From Rhodobacteraceae bacterium SB2 (GTDB lineage Bacteria; Pseudomonadota; Alphaproteobacteria; Rhodobacterales; Rhodobacteraceae): a stretch of 64,000 nucleotides of DNA. A program made the translations under genes and the position numbers. The stretch is taken from assembly GCA_001642945.1 (NCBI GenBank), contig LGRT01000018.1:248001-312000 (forward strand), written 5' to 3'. This document shows, one piece after another, positions 7,796-16,336 of this stretch (position 1 is the first letter of the stretch; each line of letters opens with the position of its first letter). The notes beneath the pieces were generated by a model. It had not been told where the DNA came from. It saw nothing but the letters and a program-made list of their open reading frames with translations, and did not search any database.

Positions 7796-9601
7796 TCAAA
7801 ACGTACGCACTTTGGGCGCGATTCTCTCAAGCGATATGCCGCCCTGATCTTCATCAGTAAGGCGGTCCAACACGACCGGACGATAGCTCAGGTCGCATTT
7901 GGCGCCGTCAATCACCGCCAATGTATGCACCCGCCAAGACTCATCATCTCGATCGCCAAAGTCTTCATGGGCATGCGCACCGCGGCTTTCTTTACGCGCC
8001 TCGGCGCCAGCGATGGTGGCCAAAGCATTGGGCATCAAATTGCCCAATTCAAGCGTTTCCATAAGATCGCTGTTCCACACCAGGCTGGTATCAGTCACTT
8101 TGATATCATCCATTTTTGCGGCGATATCGGTCATTTTGCTGAAGCCTGCCGCCAATGTGTCCGAAGCGCGGAATACGGCTGCATCTGATTGCATGGTTTT
8201 TTGCATCTCAAGGCGCAGCTCAGCGGTTGGCACCGCGCCATTGGCGTGACGTAACCCATCGAAGCGGTCAAAGGCCTTATCAATTTCAGCGGTGTTCAAA
8301 TTGGGGATCTGTGCCGCGCGATCTACCACTTGGCCAGCCCGGATCGCGGCCGCGCGCCCAAACACGACTAGATCGATCAAAGAGTTTGAGCCAAGGCGGT
8401 TTGCACCATGCACGGATGCGCAGCCTGCTTCACCCACAGCCATAAGACCGGGCACCACTGCGTTTGGATTATCCGCCGTTGGGTTTAAAACTTCCCCCCA
8501 ATAGTTGGTCGGAATACCGCCCATATTATAGTGCACGGTGGGCAGAACGGGAATGGCTTCCTTGGTCACATCAACGCCAGCAAAAATCCGCGCGCTTTCC
8601 GAAATTCCGGGCAGGCGCTCGGCCAAAGCCTCGGGCGGCAAATGGCTCAAATTGAGGTGGATATGATCACCCTCTGCGCCAACGCCGCGCCCCTCGCGGA
8701 TTTCCATCGTCATGCAGCGACTGACGTAATCGCGCGGCGCCAGATCTTTATAATGGGGTGCGTAGCGCTCCATGAAACGCTCGCCCTCTGAATTGGTCAA
8801 GTAGCCACCTTCGCCGCGCGCGCCCTCGGTGATCAAACAACCGGATCCATAAATACCCGTCGGATGGAATTGAACAAATTCCATATCCTGTAGCGGCAAA
8901 CCAGCCCGCGCCACCATGCCGCCACCATCCCCAGTGCAGGTATGCGCAGAGGTTGCGCTGAAATAAGCCCGTCCGTAGCCACCCGTGGCCAAGACCACCA
9001 TTTTGGCATTGAAAACATGCATCGTGCCATCATCCAGCTTCCAACAGACAACCCCGGTGCACACCCCATCTTCAGAAATAACCAAATCGATGGCAAAATA
9101 TTCGATATAAAATTCCGCGTTATTCTTCAGCGATTGACCATATAACGTGTGCAAAATCGCGTGGCCCGTTCGATCGGCTGCGGCGCAGGTACGCTGTACA
9201 GGCGGACCTTCGCCAAACTCAGTGGTATGCCCGCCAAATGGCCGCTGATAAATTTTACCTTCTTCGGTGCGCGAAAATGGCACGCCATAATGCTCAAGCT
9301 CATAAACAGCTTTCGGCGCTTCGCGCGCCAGATATTCCATCGCATCCGTATCACCAAGCCAATCTGATCCCTTCACGGTATCATACATGTGCCATTGCCA
9401 ATGATCTGGGCCCATATTTGAGAGCGAGGCCGCGATCCCGCCTTGCGCGGCAACCGTGTGCGAGCGGGTTGGAAACACTTTGGTGACGCAGGCGGTGCGC
9501 AACCCCTGCTCTGCCATGCCCAAGGTTGCCCGTAAGCCGGCGCCACCGGCGCCAACAACAACAACATCATATTCATGGGTTTCAAACGTATATTCTGACA
9601 T
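7796..9601 (-). CDS. sdhA: succinate dehydrogenase flavoprotein subunit
   Basis: 601 aa. The N-terminal dinucleotide-binding motif is [17 protein letters not shown]. The covalent FAD histidine is in [16 protein letters not shown]. Substrate-binding and catalytic segments include [20 protein letters not shown] and [20 protein letters not shown]. It oxidises succinate to fumarate in the TCA cycle. It also consumes the succinyl-CoA-derived product of the ethylmalonyl-CoA route encoded on both sides. It is 12 nt downstream of sdhD with an AGGGCGAAGGCA leader, consistent with one sdhCDAB transcript. Confidence 0.98.
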   Translation of the reverse strand: MSEYTFETHEYDVVVVGAGGAGLRATLGMAEQGLRTACVTKVFPTRSHTVAAQGGIAASLSNMGPDHWQWHMYDTVKGSDWLGDTDAMEYLAREAPKAVYELEHYGVPFSRTEEGKIYQRPFGGHTTEFGEGPPVQRTCAAADRTGHAILHTLYGQSLKNNAEFYIEYFAIDLVISEDGVCTGVVCWKLDDGTMHVFNAKMVVLATGGYGRAYFSATSAHTCTGDGGGMVARAGLPLQDMEFVQFHPTGIYGSGCLITEGARGEGGYLTNSEGERFMERYAPHYKDLAPRDYVSRCMTMEIREGRGVGAEGDHIHLNLSHLPPEALAERLPGISESARIFAGVDVTKEAIPVLPTVHYNMGGIPTNYWGEVLNPTADNPNAVVPGLMAVGEAGCASVHGANRLGSNSLIDLVVFGRAAAIRAGQVVDRAAQIPNLNTAEIDKAFDRFDGLRHANGAVPTAELRLEMQKTMQSDAAVFRASDTLAAGFSKMTDIAAKMDDIKVTDTSLVWNSDLMETLELGNLMPNALATIAGAEARKESRGAHAHEDFGDRDDESWRVHTLAVIDGAKCDLSYRPVVLDRLTDEDQGGISLERIAPKVRTF

Positions 9602-9613
9602 TGCCTTCGCCCT

Positions 9614-9985
9614 TTAAAGTGCCATCTTAGCGATCGCGAACAGCCCTGTTGCCATCAAGGCATAGGACATACAAATAACCGCGATGATCCAGATTTTCTG
9701 TGCAGTCCCATGGACATAATCTTCAATTAAAACCTGCGCGCCCGACTTAAAATGCTCAAGACCAACAATCAGCGTCAGCGCCACAACCAAGGCCGGGCCG
9801 GGCCGGGCAAAATGCGCAATCACATCTTGATGGCTTTCACCGATAACACGCCCCAGCGTGCAGACGAATAAGGGAACCAGCACCAAAAGCGCCGCAGAGC
9901 TCACCTTCATGGCCCAAAAATGCGCGGTGCCTGTTTTGGCGCTACCCAGGCCCACGGCCCGTTTGCGATCCGTTAAATAACGCAT
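9614..9985 (-). CDS. sdhD: succinate dehydrogenase membrane anchor subunit D
   Basis: 123 aa with three hydrophobic helices (about residues 28-48, 63-82 and 96-118). The VGLEHFKSGAQVLIEDYVHG segment fits SdhD, including a tyrosine near the quinone site and a histidine position typical of the heme/quinone pocket. It anchors SdhAB to the inner membrane together with SdhC. It starts 15 nt after the sdhC stop, with a GGGCAAGAAA leader. Confidence 0.92.
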   Translation of the reverse strand: MRYLTDRKRAVGLGSAKTGTAHFWAMKVSSAALLVLVPLFVCTLGRVIGESHQDVIAHFARPGPALVVALTLIVGLEHFKSGAQVLIEDYVHGTAQKIWIIAVICMSYALMATGLFAIAKMAL

Positions 9986-10000
9986 ATCTGTTTCTTGCCC

Positions 10001-10384
10001 TTATAAAACCACAATGGTGATGACGCTCAGCACTAGCGACCCTATGATAACACCCCAGCCAAGTTTTTCGGCTGTCGGCACATCCAAGCCAATGGCGTTG
10101 TCCCAAATCAAATGCCGCAAACCGGCCAAGCTGTGATACCACAGCGCCCAGATCGAGCCCAATAGGATTAATTTTCCGAACCAGGAGGTTACAACCCCGT
10201 TGACCAGTTCAAAATAGGCCGGCGAAGTTGCCGCCGCTAATAACCACCAAATCACCATGATAGTACCCAGCAATAAAGCATTTCCCGTGATCCGCGTTAA
10301 GATTGACGAGATCGAAGTCAGCTGCGGGCGATAAATAGATAAATGCGGTGACAAAGGGCGATTGCCCCGGTTTATATCAGCCAT
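10001..10384 (-). CDS. sdhC: succinate dehydrogenase cytochrome b556 subunit
   Basis: 127 aa from the ATG at 10384, chosen because MADINRGNRPLSPHLSIYRP is the family N-terminus and AAGGGAA lies 5 nt upstream; the frame stays open further upstream but that part is not SdhC-like. Three membrane helices follow, with the SLAGLRHLIWD motif that carries the heme-ligand histidine. First gene of sdhCDAB. The region 139-169 nt upstream holds two TGTGATCACA palindromes 21 bp apart, the same arrangement as before sucC. Confidence 0.95.
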   Translation of the reverse strand: MADINRGNRPLSPHLSIYRPQLTSISSILTRITGNALLLGTIMVIWWLLAAATSPAYFELVNGVVTSWFGKLILLGSIWALWYHSLAGLRHLIWDNAIGLDVPTAEKLGWGVIIGSLVLSVITIVVL

Positions 10385-10522
10385 TAAAATTCCCTTACGA
10401 TCTTTTAAAAGCGAAGCCTCCACAGCTATTCGCCGATACGATAGGATCCTTTTATCTTGATTTGAAAGTAATAACAGCCCCAGAAACAATATTCTTTTCT
10501 GACTCTTGGCGAAATGCGCAGT

Positions 10523-10553
10523 TGTGATCACAGAGTTTTTATTTGTGATCACA
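10523..10553 (-). promoter_or_regulatory. paired TGTGATCACA operator upstream of sdhC
   Basis: Two identical 10-bp perfect palindromes TGTGATCACA at 10523-10532 and 10544-10553, 21 bp centre to centre (two helical turns), with an AT-rich 11-nt spacer. The outer copy overlaps the stop codon of the DUF4344 gene. The same pair and spacing occur at 16200-16230 before sucC. It differs from a CRP site (TGTGA-N6-TCACA) by lacking the 6-nt centre. Binding protein unknown. Confidence 0.75.
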
Positions 10554-11283
10554 TGTTTTCATATTGCCGGCTTAAATACGTTTCAAATTCTGCGCAAAGC
10601 GTCACGGAACCGGCTTCTGGATAGTAAAACGCATTAGCCTCCTCGCATGTTTCTATCAACACTTCAAAATCAACAGGAAAGCCCAATTGCCCATTTAGAA
10701 AAGTGATTTCTTCCGCCACCACTTGGCCAATCAAGCTTTCAACAGGGCCATCAAATATTATTTTTCCCTTCAGGGCGGCCATCTGATCCAACACCCCTCC
10801 CCAACTTACAATCGCCTGATCATATTCCTCAGGGCAGCTATCAGCGCGTTCTTCTGGCAACCCAAGATCGTCGGCAAAAAAGATCCGATCGGCTGGGTTG
10901 GCCCCATAGAACAAACAAATCAGATTATAAAATCGCTGCTCATCAAGCCCATGCACCCCCCAAAACGCCAATTCTTCCGCCTGTTCTGCATCTGCTAAAA
11001 AACCGAGCGCGGCATCATAGGCAACATCTTGGGCTGATTCTTCATCATAAACTTGATCGATCATTAAAATGGATAAAACATCCGCCGCATCTTCTTCTTG
11101 GCCGAAAATCGGCACCGACATCTTATCGATAATTGCATGCCCCAACTCATGATAAAAAATGGATACAATGTTAGAAGACACATAGGCGTCGCGCGCGGCG
11201 ATTTTCTCGGCGTTTGACTGGCCAAAAGCAGGGCGTAACCCGCCCACAAAAAGCACCAAAAAGGCCAATAATGTGATGCGCAT
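10549..11283 (-). CDS. putative secreted metallopeptidase, DUF4344 family
   Basis: 244 aa from the ATG at 11283, chosen because AGGAGAGG precedes it and MRITLLAFLVLFVGGLRPAFGQ is a signal peptide (only the first 20 residues are hydrophobic-core relevant). The mature part contains a zinc-protease HELGH motif in VSIFYHELGHAIIDKM and a downstream acidic stretch FGQEEDAADVLSIL whose glutamates could supply the third ligand. Four later cysteines suggest a periplasmic, disulfide-bonded protein. The DUF4344 family is uncharacterised. It lies 14 nt after mch, so it is likely at the end of the mcl2-nnrU-DUF1737-mch transcript, and its stop codon lies inside the sdh operator. Confidence 0.75.
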   Translation of the reverse strand: MRITLLAFLVLFVGGLRPAFGQSNAEKIAARDAYVSSNIVSIFYHELGHAIIDKMSVPIFGQEEDAADVLSILMIDQVYDEESAQDVAYDAALGFLADAEQAEELAFWGVHGLDEQRFYNLICLFYGANPADRIFFADDLGLPEERADSCPEEYDQAIVSWGGVLDQMAALKGKIIFDGPVESLIGQVVAEEITFLNGQLGFPVDFEVLIETCEEANAFYYPEAGSVTLCAEFETYLSRQYENM

Positions 11284-11297
11284 CGCCTCTCCTCTGG

Positions 11298-12332
11298 TTA
11301 TGAGGGTATCAAGGCCCAATAATCCAAATCAAGAAGAATATGGGGAAGGTAGCGTTGGTCTTCTCCGCGCAGCGGCCCCGGTCCCGCTTGGTTTTTTTGC
11401 GCCACCAACCGCAAGCGAATGGCACCGATACCCGGCACGCGGGTTTGCGCTATGTCAAGCACTTCAGACCAAGCCGAAACGGTATCGCCCGCAAAACAAG
11501 GGTTGGCATGCGCGCCGCTATTCAGGGCAACAATCATTTGCGCATTGGCTAGGCCATTAAACGATAATGCCCGCGCCAAAGAAATTACGTGCCCGCCATA
11601 AATCAGGCGGTTGCCATCGGCGCGGCTGGTTACATCAAAATGCACTTTGGCGGTGTTTTGCCACAGCCGCGTTGCCATCATATGTTCGGCTTCTTCGATG
11701 GTCATCGCGTCAACGTGATCAATCACTTCACCGCGCTTATAAGCAGACAAACGATACGGCTCTCCGGCAAGATCAAACGCATAATTGGAAAAATCCAGCC
11801 CTTCTGGAACGCAGAGATCCGCCGGATCTACCGCCTCGGCCAATTCGGGCAGCACAGCCCTTGGCGCGGGCGAACTGGTCTGTCTTTTGCGCAGCATTGC
11901 CCAGCGCACATATTCAAGAACAATATCGCCATGCTGGTTCAGCCCGCGCGTGCGTAGATAGACGATGCCGGTTTTTCCATTTGTGTTTTCTTTCAACCCG
12001 ATGACTTCAGACACCGCCTGCACGGTATCACCCGTAAAGATCGGGGCCAACCAACGCCCTTCTGCATAGCCCAAATTCGCCACTGCATTGAGTGAAATAT
12101 CCGGTACGGTTTTGCCGAACACCATATGAAACGCAGCCCAATCGTCTAAAGGGGCCCGCGGCAACCCGCAATTTCGGGCAAATTCATCTGACGAATTCAA
12201 TGCATGGCGCGCCGGATAAAGCGCATGATAGAGCGCGCGCTCTCCCTCGGTGAGGGTGCGCGGAACAGCGTGCGCGATTACCTCACCAAATGAATAATCT
12301 TCAAAAAAGCGCCCAATATTCGATTTGCTCAT
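11298..12332 (-). CDS. mch: mesaconyl-CoA hydratase
   Basis: 344 aa, about twice a single MaoC hot-dog domain, as expected for this enzyme: an N-terminal MaoC-like half (FEDYSFGEVIAHAVPRTLTE, then PDISLNAVANLGYAEGRWL) and a C-terminal half (EEAEHMMATRLWQNTAKVHF, GGHVISLARALSFNGLANA). It interconverts mesaconyl-C1-CoA and beta-methylmalyl-CoA, a late step of the ethylmalonyl-CoA pathway. The neighbourhood (mcl2, sdh, mdh) is the one I recall from Rhodobacter sphaeroides. The start codon follows directly on the DUF1737 stop (TGAATG), pointing to translational coupling. Confidence 0.93.
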   Translation of the reverse strand: MSKSNIGRFFEDYSFGEVIAHAVPRTLTEGERALYHALYPARHALNSSDEFARNCGLPRAPLDDWAAFHMVFGKTVPDISLNAVANLGYAEGRWLAPIFTGDTVQAVSEVIGLKENTNGKTGIVYLRTRGLNQHGDIVLEYVRWAMLRKRQTSSPAPRAVLPELAEAVDPADLCVPEGLDFSNYAFDLAGEPYRLSAYKRGEVIDHVDAMTIEEAEHMMATRLWQNTAKVHFDVTSRADGNRLIYGGHVISLARALSFNGLANAQMIVALNSGAHANPCFAGDTVSAWSEVLDIAQTRVPGIGAIRLRLVAQKNQAGPGPLRGEDQRYLPHILLDLDYWALIPS

Positions 12333-12539
12333 TCATTGTTCTCCGAGCGCTCGATCAGGATCATAGGTGTTTAAGCTGTCTTTTATCACCGCCTGCGCGC
12401 AACGCATTTTTTGGCTGTCTGGGTCAAAAACATATTGTGCCTCGCCATAAAGCCGCCACCCTTTTGAAAGAGCCAACGTTACTTTATGGCAAAAAGCAGA
12501 TCCGTCTTCACCAGTCAGCAATCGGTATAATTGGGTCAT
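12333..12539 (-). CDS. DUF1737 small protein
   Basis: 68 aa from the ATG at 12539, which overlaps the nnrU stop by 4 nt (ATGA). The MTQLYRLLTGEDGSAFCHKV start and the SKGWRLYGEAQYVFD segment are typical of DUF1737, a small family with the recurring pattern of a YRLLTG start and a GWxLxG motif, similar to short proteins thought to be regulatory or structural. No catalytic residues can be proposed. A longer frame upstream exists but overlaps nnrU out of register and is not used. It is embedded in the mcl2-nnrU-mch operon. Confidence 0.8.
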   Translation of the reverse strand: MTQLYRLLTGEDGSAFCHKVTLALSKGWRLYGEAQYVFDPDSQKMRCAQAVIKDSLNTYDPDRALGEQ

Positions 12540-13090
12540 GCACCCCGGGCTCCAAAGGGCGAGACGCCCAGCCATAAATGCAAACCTACCATCACGGCAA
12601 AGGTCACCACGGTCACCACTAAAAATTTCCAATCGCGCTTATCTTCGCCGGGCTCGGGCCGTTGCCACTCCTCTGCGCGGTTGATCTTAATCACCGTCCA
12701 GACAGCCCAACCCAGCATGCCGCCAAATAGAATGATGGACGCCAAGTCACCATTTACCAGCAAATGCGCCGCGGCCCACATCTTCACTGAGGTCAACATT
12801 GGATGGCGCATCCGGCCACGCATCCGACCTTTGGTATGCGCCATCGCAAACACAGCCACGGCCACAACCATGATCAGGTTGTTGATATGAATTAAAAACT
12901 CAGGGGGTGACCAAATCTCGATAAAAGCCGCTTGCCGATAGCCAATAATCATCAACACCAATCCAAGCGCAATTCCAATTGCAACCGGAGCTTTTCCTTT
13001 TTCGCCCATTGCACTGCGCCGTTCGGGGGCAAGACGCTTAAAACCATGCGCAGCGAACCACAGCACAACACCCGCTATCAATAAAACCAT
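12536..13090 (-). CDS. NnrU-family membrane protein
   Basis: 184 aa with five or six hydrophobic helices (about residues 1-17, 33-51, 63-80, 107-125 and 154-176). The MAHTKGRMRGRMRHPMLTSV loop and HLLVNGDLASIILFGGMLGW are diagnostic of the NnrU/isoprenylcysteine-methyltransferase-like family. NnrU was named from denitrifiers, but members occur widely in organisms without denitrification. No nir/nor genes are present here. It begins 3 nt after mcl2, with GGAG inside the mcl2 end, so it is co-translated with the ethylmalonyl-CoA genes. Its role there is unexplained. Confidence 0.82.
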   Translation of the reverse strand: MVLLIAGVVLWFAAHGFKRLAPERRSAMGEKGKAPVAIGIALGLVLMIIGYRQAAFIEIWSPPEFLIHINNLIMVVAVAVFAMAHTKGRMRGRMRHPMLTSVKMWAAAHLLVNGDLASIILFGGMLGWAVWTVIKINRAEEWQRPEPGEDKRDWKFLVVTVVTFAVMVGLHLWLGVSPFGARGA

Positions 13091-13093
13091 TTT

Positions 13094-13954
13094 TTACTCC
13101 GTCTGCATTGCAGCAATTGCCTGCGCCATTGCCAAGGTTTTCCGCGCGGTTTCGATATGCAGATTCTCGATGATCGTTCCATCAAGCACTGCAACACCCT
13201 GTCCAGCGGCTTCTGCCTCCTCAAAAGCAGATATTTGGCGCTGTGCCAATTCAATTTCATTCGTAGAAGGCGCGAAACAGCGATTTGCAGCGCTTAACTG
13301 CGCCGGATGAATCAGCGTTTTGCCATCAAAGCCCAAAGAACGGCCCTGCCTGCATTGCGCGATCAACCCTTCTTCATCCTGAAACTGATTATACACTCCG
13401 TCCAACAGAGCCACATCATGCGCCCGCGCGGCAAGCACAAGCGATTGCAGCGCCATTTGCAAACTGTCTCGGGTCAGCGTGAGTTGGCACTTTAAGTCTT
13501 TTGCCAAATCATTCGTGCCGGCCACCAAGGCCTGCAGCAGTGGATGAGCCGCGATTTCGCCCGCGTTCAAAATGCCCAGCGGGGTTTCCAGCATCGCCCA
13601 AAGCGGCCATTTTGCTCCGACCACATTCGCCAGCGCATCCAAATCACCTGCGCTATTTACTTTCGGCAGCAGCACAGCATCAACGTCAAGCCCATCCAAA
13701 GCCTGAAGATCAGCTTCGCCCCACGGTGTATTAAGAGCGTTTATTCTAACAATTTTCAAACGCGCGCCATAGCCGCCTTGCGCCAAAGCTGCGCGCAGGA
13801 TCACGCGCGCCTCGGATTTCGACTCAGCGGATACGGCATCTTCAAGGTCAAAAATAATGCTATCAGTGGGCAGGTTTCGCGCTTTTTCCAAAGCCCGCGG
13901 CTTAGAGCCCGGTATGTAAAGCGCCGATCGAAGAGGGCGATGAGATAGGGTCAT
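13094..13954 (-). CDS. mcl2: (3S)-malyl-CoA thioesterase / CitE-like lyase (Mcl2 type)
   Basis: 286 aa from the ATG at 13954 (GGAAG 7 nt upstream; the frame is open 13 codons further but without RBS). It is a HpcH/HpaI-CitE TIM barrel: RSALYIPGSKPRALEKARNL, SIIFDLEDAVSAESKSEAR with Mg-binding acid, VLLPKVNSAGDL, and AMLETPLGILNAGEI. The LYIPGS start and length fit Mcl2 rather than the longer Mcl1 malyl-CoA/beta-methylmalyl-CoA lyase. In R. sphaeroides Mcl2 hydrolyses (3S)-malyl-CoA to malate and CoA, completing malate formation from acetyl-CoA plus glyoxylate. First gene of the mcl2-nnrU-DUF1737-mch unit. A malyl-CoA lyase role cannot be fully excluded from sequence. Confidence 0.82.
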   Translation of the reverse strand: MTLSHRPLRSALYIPGSKPRALEKARNLPTDSIIFDLEDAVSAESKSEARVILRAALAQGGYGARLKIVRINALNTPWGEADLQALDGLDVDAVLLPKVNSAGDLDALANVVGAKWPLWAMLETPLGILNAGEIAAHPLLQALVAGTNDLAKDLKCQLTLTRDSLQMALQSLVLAARAHDVALLDGVYNQFQDEEGLIAQCRQGRSLGFDGKTLIHPAQLSAANRCFAPSTNEIELAQRQISAFEEAEAAGQGVAVLDGTIIENLHIETARKTLAMAQAIAAMQTE

Positions 13955-14093
13955 AAGAAGCTTCCGCAATAATATTACGAAATCAATGCGCATCTCTTGC
14001 CGAAAAGTTCAAGGCCAAAACGTTATTATGCAAGAATTGCCACAGCCCAGTGGCCATCGCCGGCGCGCATGATACCAAAGCGTTCTGGGCGGC

Positions 14094-14840
14094 TTAAGCC
14101 AAAGACAGCCAGATAAGGCGCAAAGCGGAAACCGCCAAAGCAACATACATTAACACAAAAAATGCTTTTTCAGGTATTTTACGATGCGCCTGCAACCCCA
14201 GCCAAACACCGCAAAACGCAAAGGGCAAGAGCATCAGATCAAGCACGAGCGTATCGCGGCTCAGCAAGCCCAAACCCACGTAAAGGCCGCCTTTTAAAAT
14301 ATTAATCACCCAGAATACCAGAACAGTAGTGGCTTGATATTCTGTTTTGGACATGTTTTTCGACAGAAGATACACCGCGGCTGCCGGACCACCAGCATGG
14401 CTGACAAAGCTGGTAAACCCCGCGACGAAACCCGCAAGCCCCCCAACCCCACGTGAAAATGGGCCCATTCTTGACAAAACCGTCGATAGGCGTGAGGCGC
14501 AAAACCAGCTTAAAAACAAAAGGCTGATCAGGCCAATCAGAAATTGCAGCACCTGTTGATTGACCTGCGTGAAAAACAACGCCCCTAGCATAACCCCCGG
14601 AATGCCGCCAAGAATTAAGGTAAGGGCATCGCCGCGCGACCATTTCCCCCAATAGGCGCGCAGATTCGACAGATCCATCACCATCAGCAACGGCAACATC
14701 ACTCCGATGGCTTTTCCCGGATCCATCAATCCGGCCAAAATCACGACCCCTATGAAATCAACCTTAGAACCAAATCCACTTTTAGAAATGCCCGCAAACA
14801 AAACAGCGCCCCCCATCAGGGCAAACATCCAAGCCTCCAT
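14094..14840 (-). CDS. sulfite exporter TauE/SafE family permease
   Basis: 248 aa, integral membrane, with about eight helices in two repeats. The N-terminal GGAVLFAGISKSGFGSKVDF with its GxxKSGFG-like motif and the mid-protein GFVAGFTSFVSHAGGPAAAV are the two halves of the TauE/SafE (DUF81) fold. Members export or import small organic or sulfur anions (sulfite, sulfoacetate, taurine products). The substrate is not indicated by the neighbours. It is a single gene between mcl2 and mdh, divergent from mdh. Confidence 0.88.
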   Translation of the reverse strand: MEAWMFALMGGAVLFAGISKSGFGSKVDFIGVVILAGLMDPGKAIGVMLPLLMVMDLSNLRAYWGKWSRGDALTLILGGIPGVMLGALFFTQVNQQVLQFLIGLISLLFLSWFCASRLSTVLSRMGPFSRGVGGLAGFVAGFTSFVSHAGGPAAAVYLLSKNMSKTEYQATTVLVFWVINILKGGLYVGLGLLSRDTLVLDLMLLPFAFCGVWLGLQAHRKIPEKAFFVLMYVALAVSALRLIWLSLA

Positions 14841-14939
14841 AAACAGCCATCTTTCTTATCAAATGGGCCCGCGCAAACCACTTTGCATATGAAAGAGCCT
14901 ATGGTCTAAAAACGGACGGTTCAACCTATTGCGAGAGGC

Positions 14940-14962
14940 TTGGCGCAAACGCCAATTTGCGC
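14940..14962. promoter_or_regulatory. overlapping inverted repeats upstream of mdh
   Basis: TTGGCG-CAAA-CGCCAA (14940-14955) overlaps GCGCAAA-CGCCAA-TTTGCGC (14943-14949 and 14956-14962), about 80-100 nt before the mdh start. Either an operator with dyad symmetry or a leader hairpin; no T-tract follows. Protein unknown. Confidence 0.4.
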
Positions 14963-15003
14963 TGCAATGCAGCACACTTGCTAATTTAATCAGAAAGCAG
15001 TAA

Positions 15004-16002
<999 letters not shown>

Positions 16003-16056
16003 AGACATCTGCGCCGGCGCGCTCCCGCGAGCCTGTCGGGGCTTCTTACCACGCTG

Positions 16057-16088
16057 AAAAAGTACGCATGCACGCATGCGTACTTTTT
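16057..16088. terminator. strong bidirectional terminator after mdh
   Basis: Perfect 15-bp inverted repeat AAAAAGTACGCATGC / GCATGCGTACTTTTT separated by 2 nt, with a run of T on plus and A at the start, so it can terminate on both strands. Because the inner part CATGCACGCATG is itself self-complementary, the real loop is probably larger. Confidence 0.85.
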
Positions 16089-16199
16089 TATTTTCAGCCG
16101 GGCAACCATCGTTTATCCCGGCAGGTGGGCCGCTGCGCGCAAGCTTGAAACCACCATATGCTTGGGCAACCCTAGGCAAACTGCCGCTATATTTTATTT

Positions 16200-16230
16200 T
16201 GTGATCACAGCTATAAAATCTGTGATCACA
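16200..16230 (+). promoter_or_regulatory. paired TGTGATCACA operator upstream of sucC
   Basis: TGTGATCACA at 16200-16209 and 16221-16230, exactly 21 bp centre to centre with an AT-rich 11-nt spacer, 107 nt before the sucC ATG. Identical decamers and spacing occur before sdhC (10523-10553). In gene orientation both spacers end in TC before the proximal decamer. Confidence 0.75.
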
Positions 16231-16336
16231 AAATACCTAAAAACGTAAAAATCTATAAAAATTTTTAAAAAAAGCTTATAACCGCCCGCTTGATGCGACT
16301 AAATGGCGCAAACTTTGGGTCATGTAGGAACACTCG

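Larger units (their letters stand above)
16003..16336. other. mdh-sucC intergenic region
   Basis: 334 nt with no gene. It holds the mdh terminator (16057-16088), the paired palindrome operator (16200-16230), and then a very AT-rich tract (16231-16276) before the sucC leader. Confidence 0.7.

Noticed and set aside
10385-10552. Upstream extension of sdhC
   Set aside because: Not similar to SdhC; the real N-terminus and RBS are at 10384, and the stretch contains the operator.
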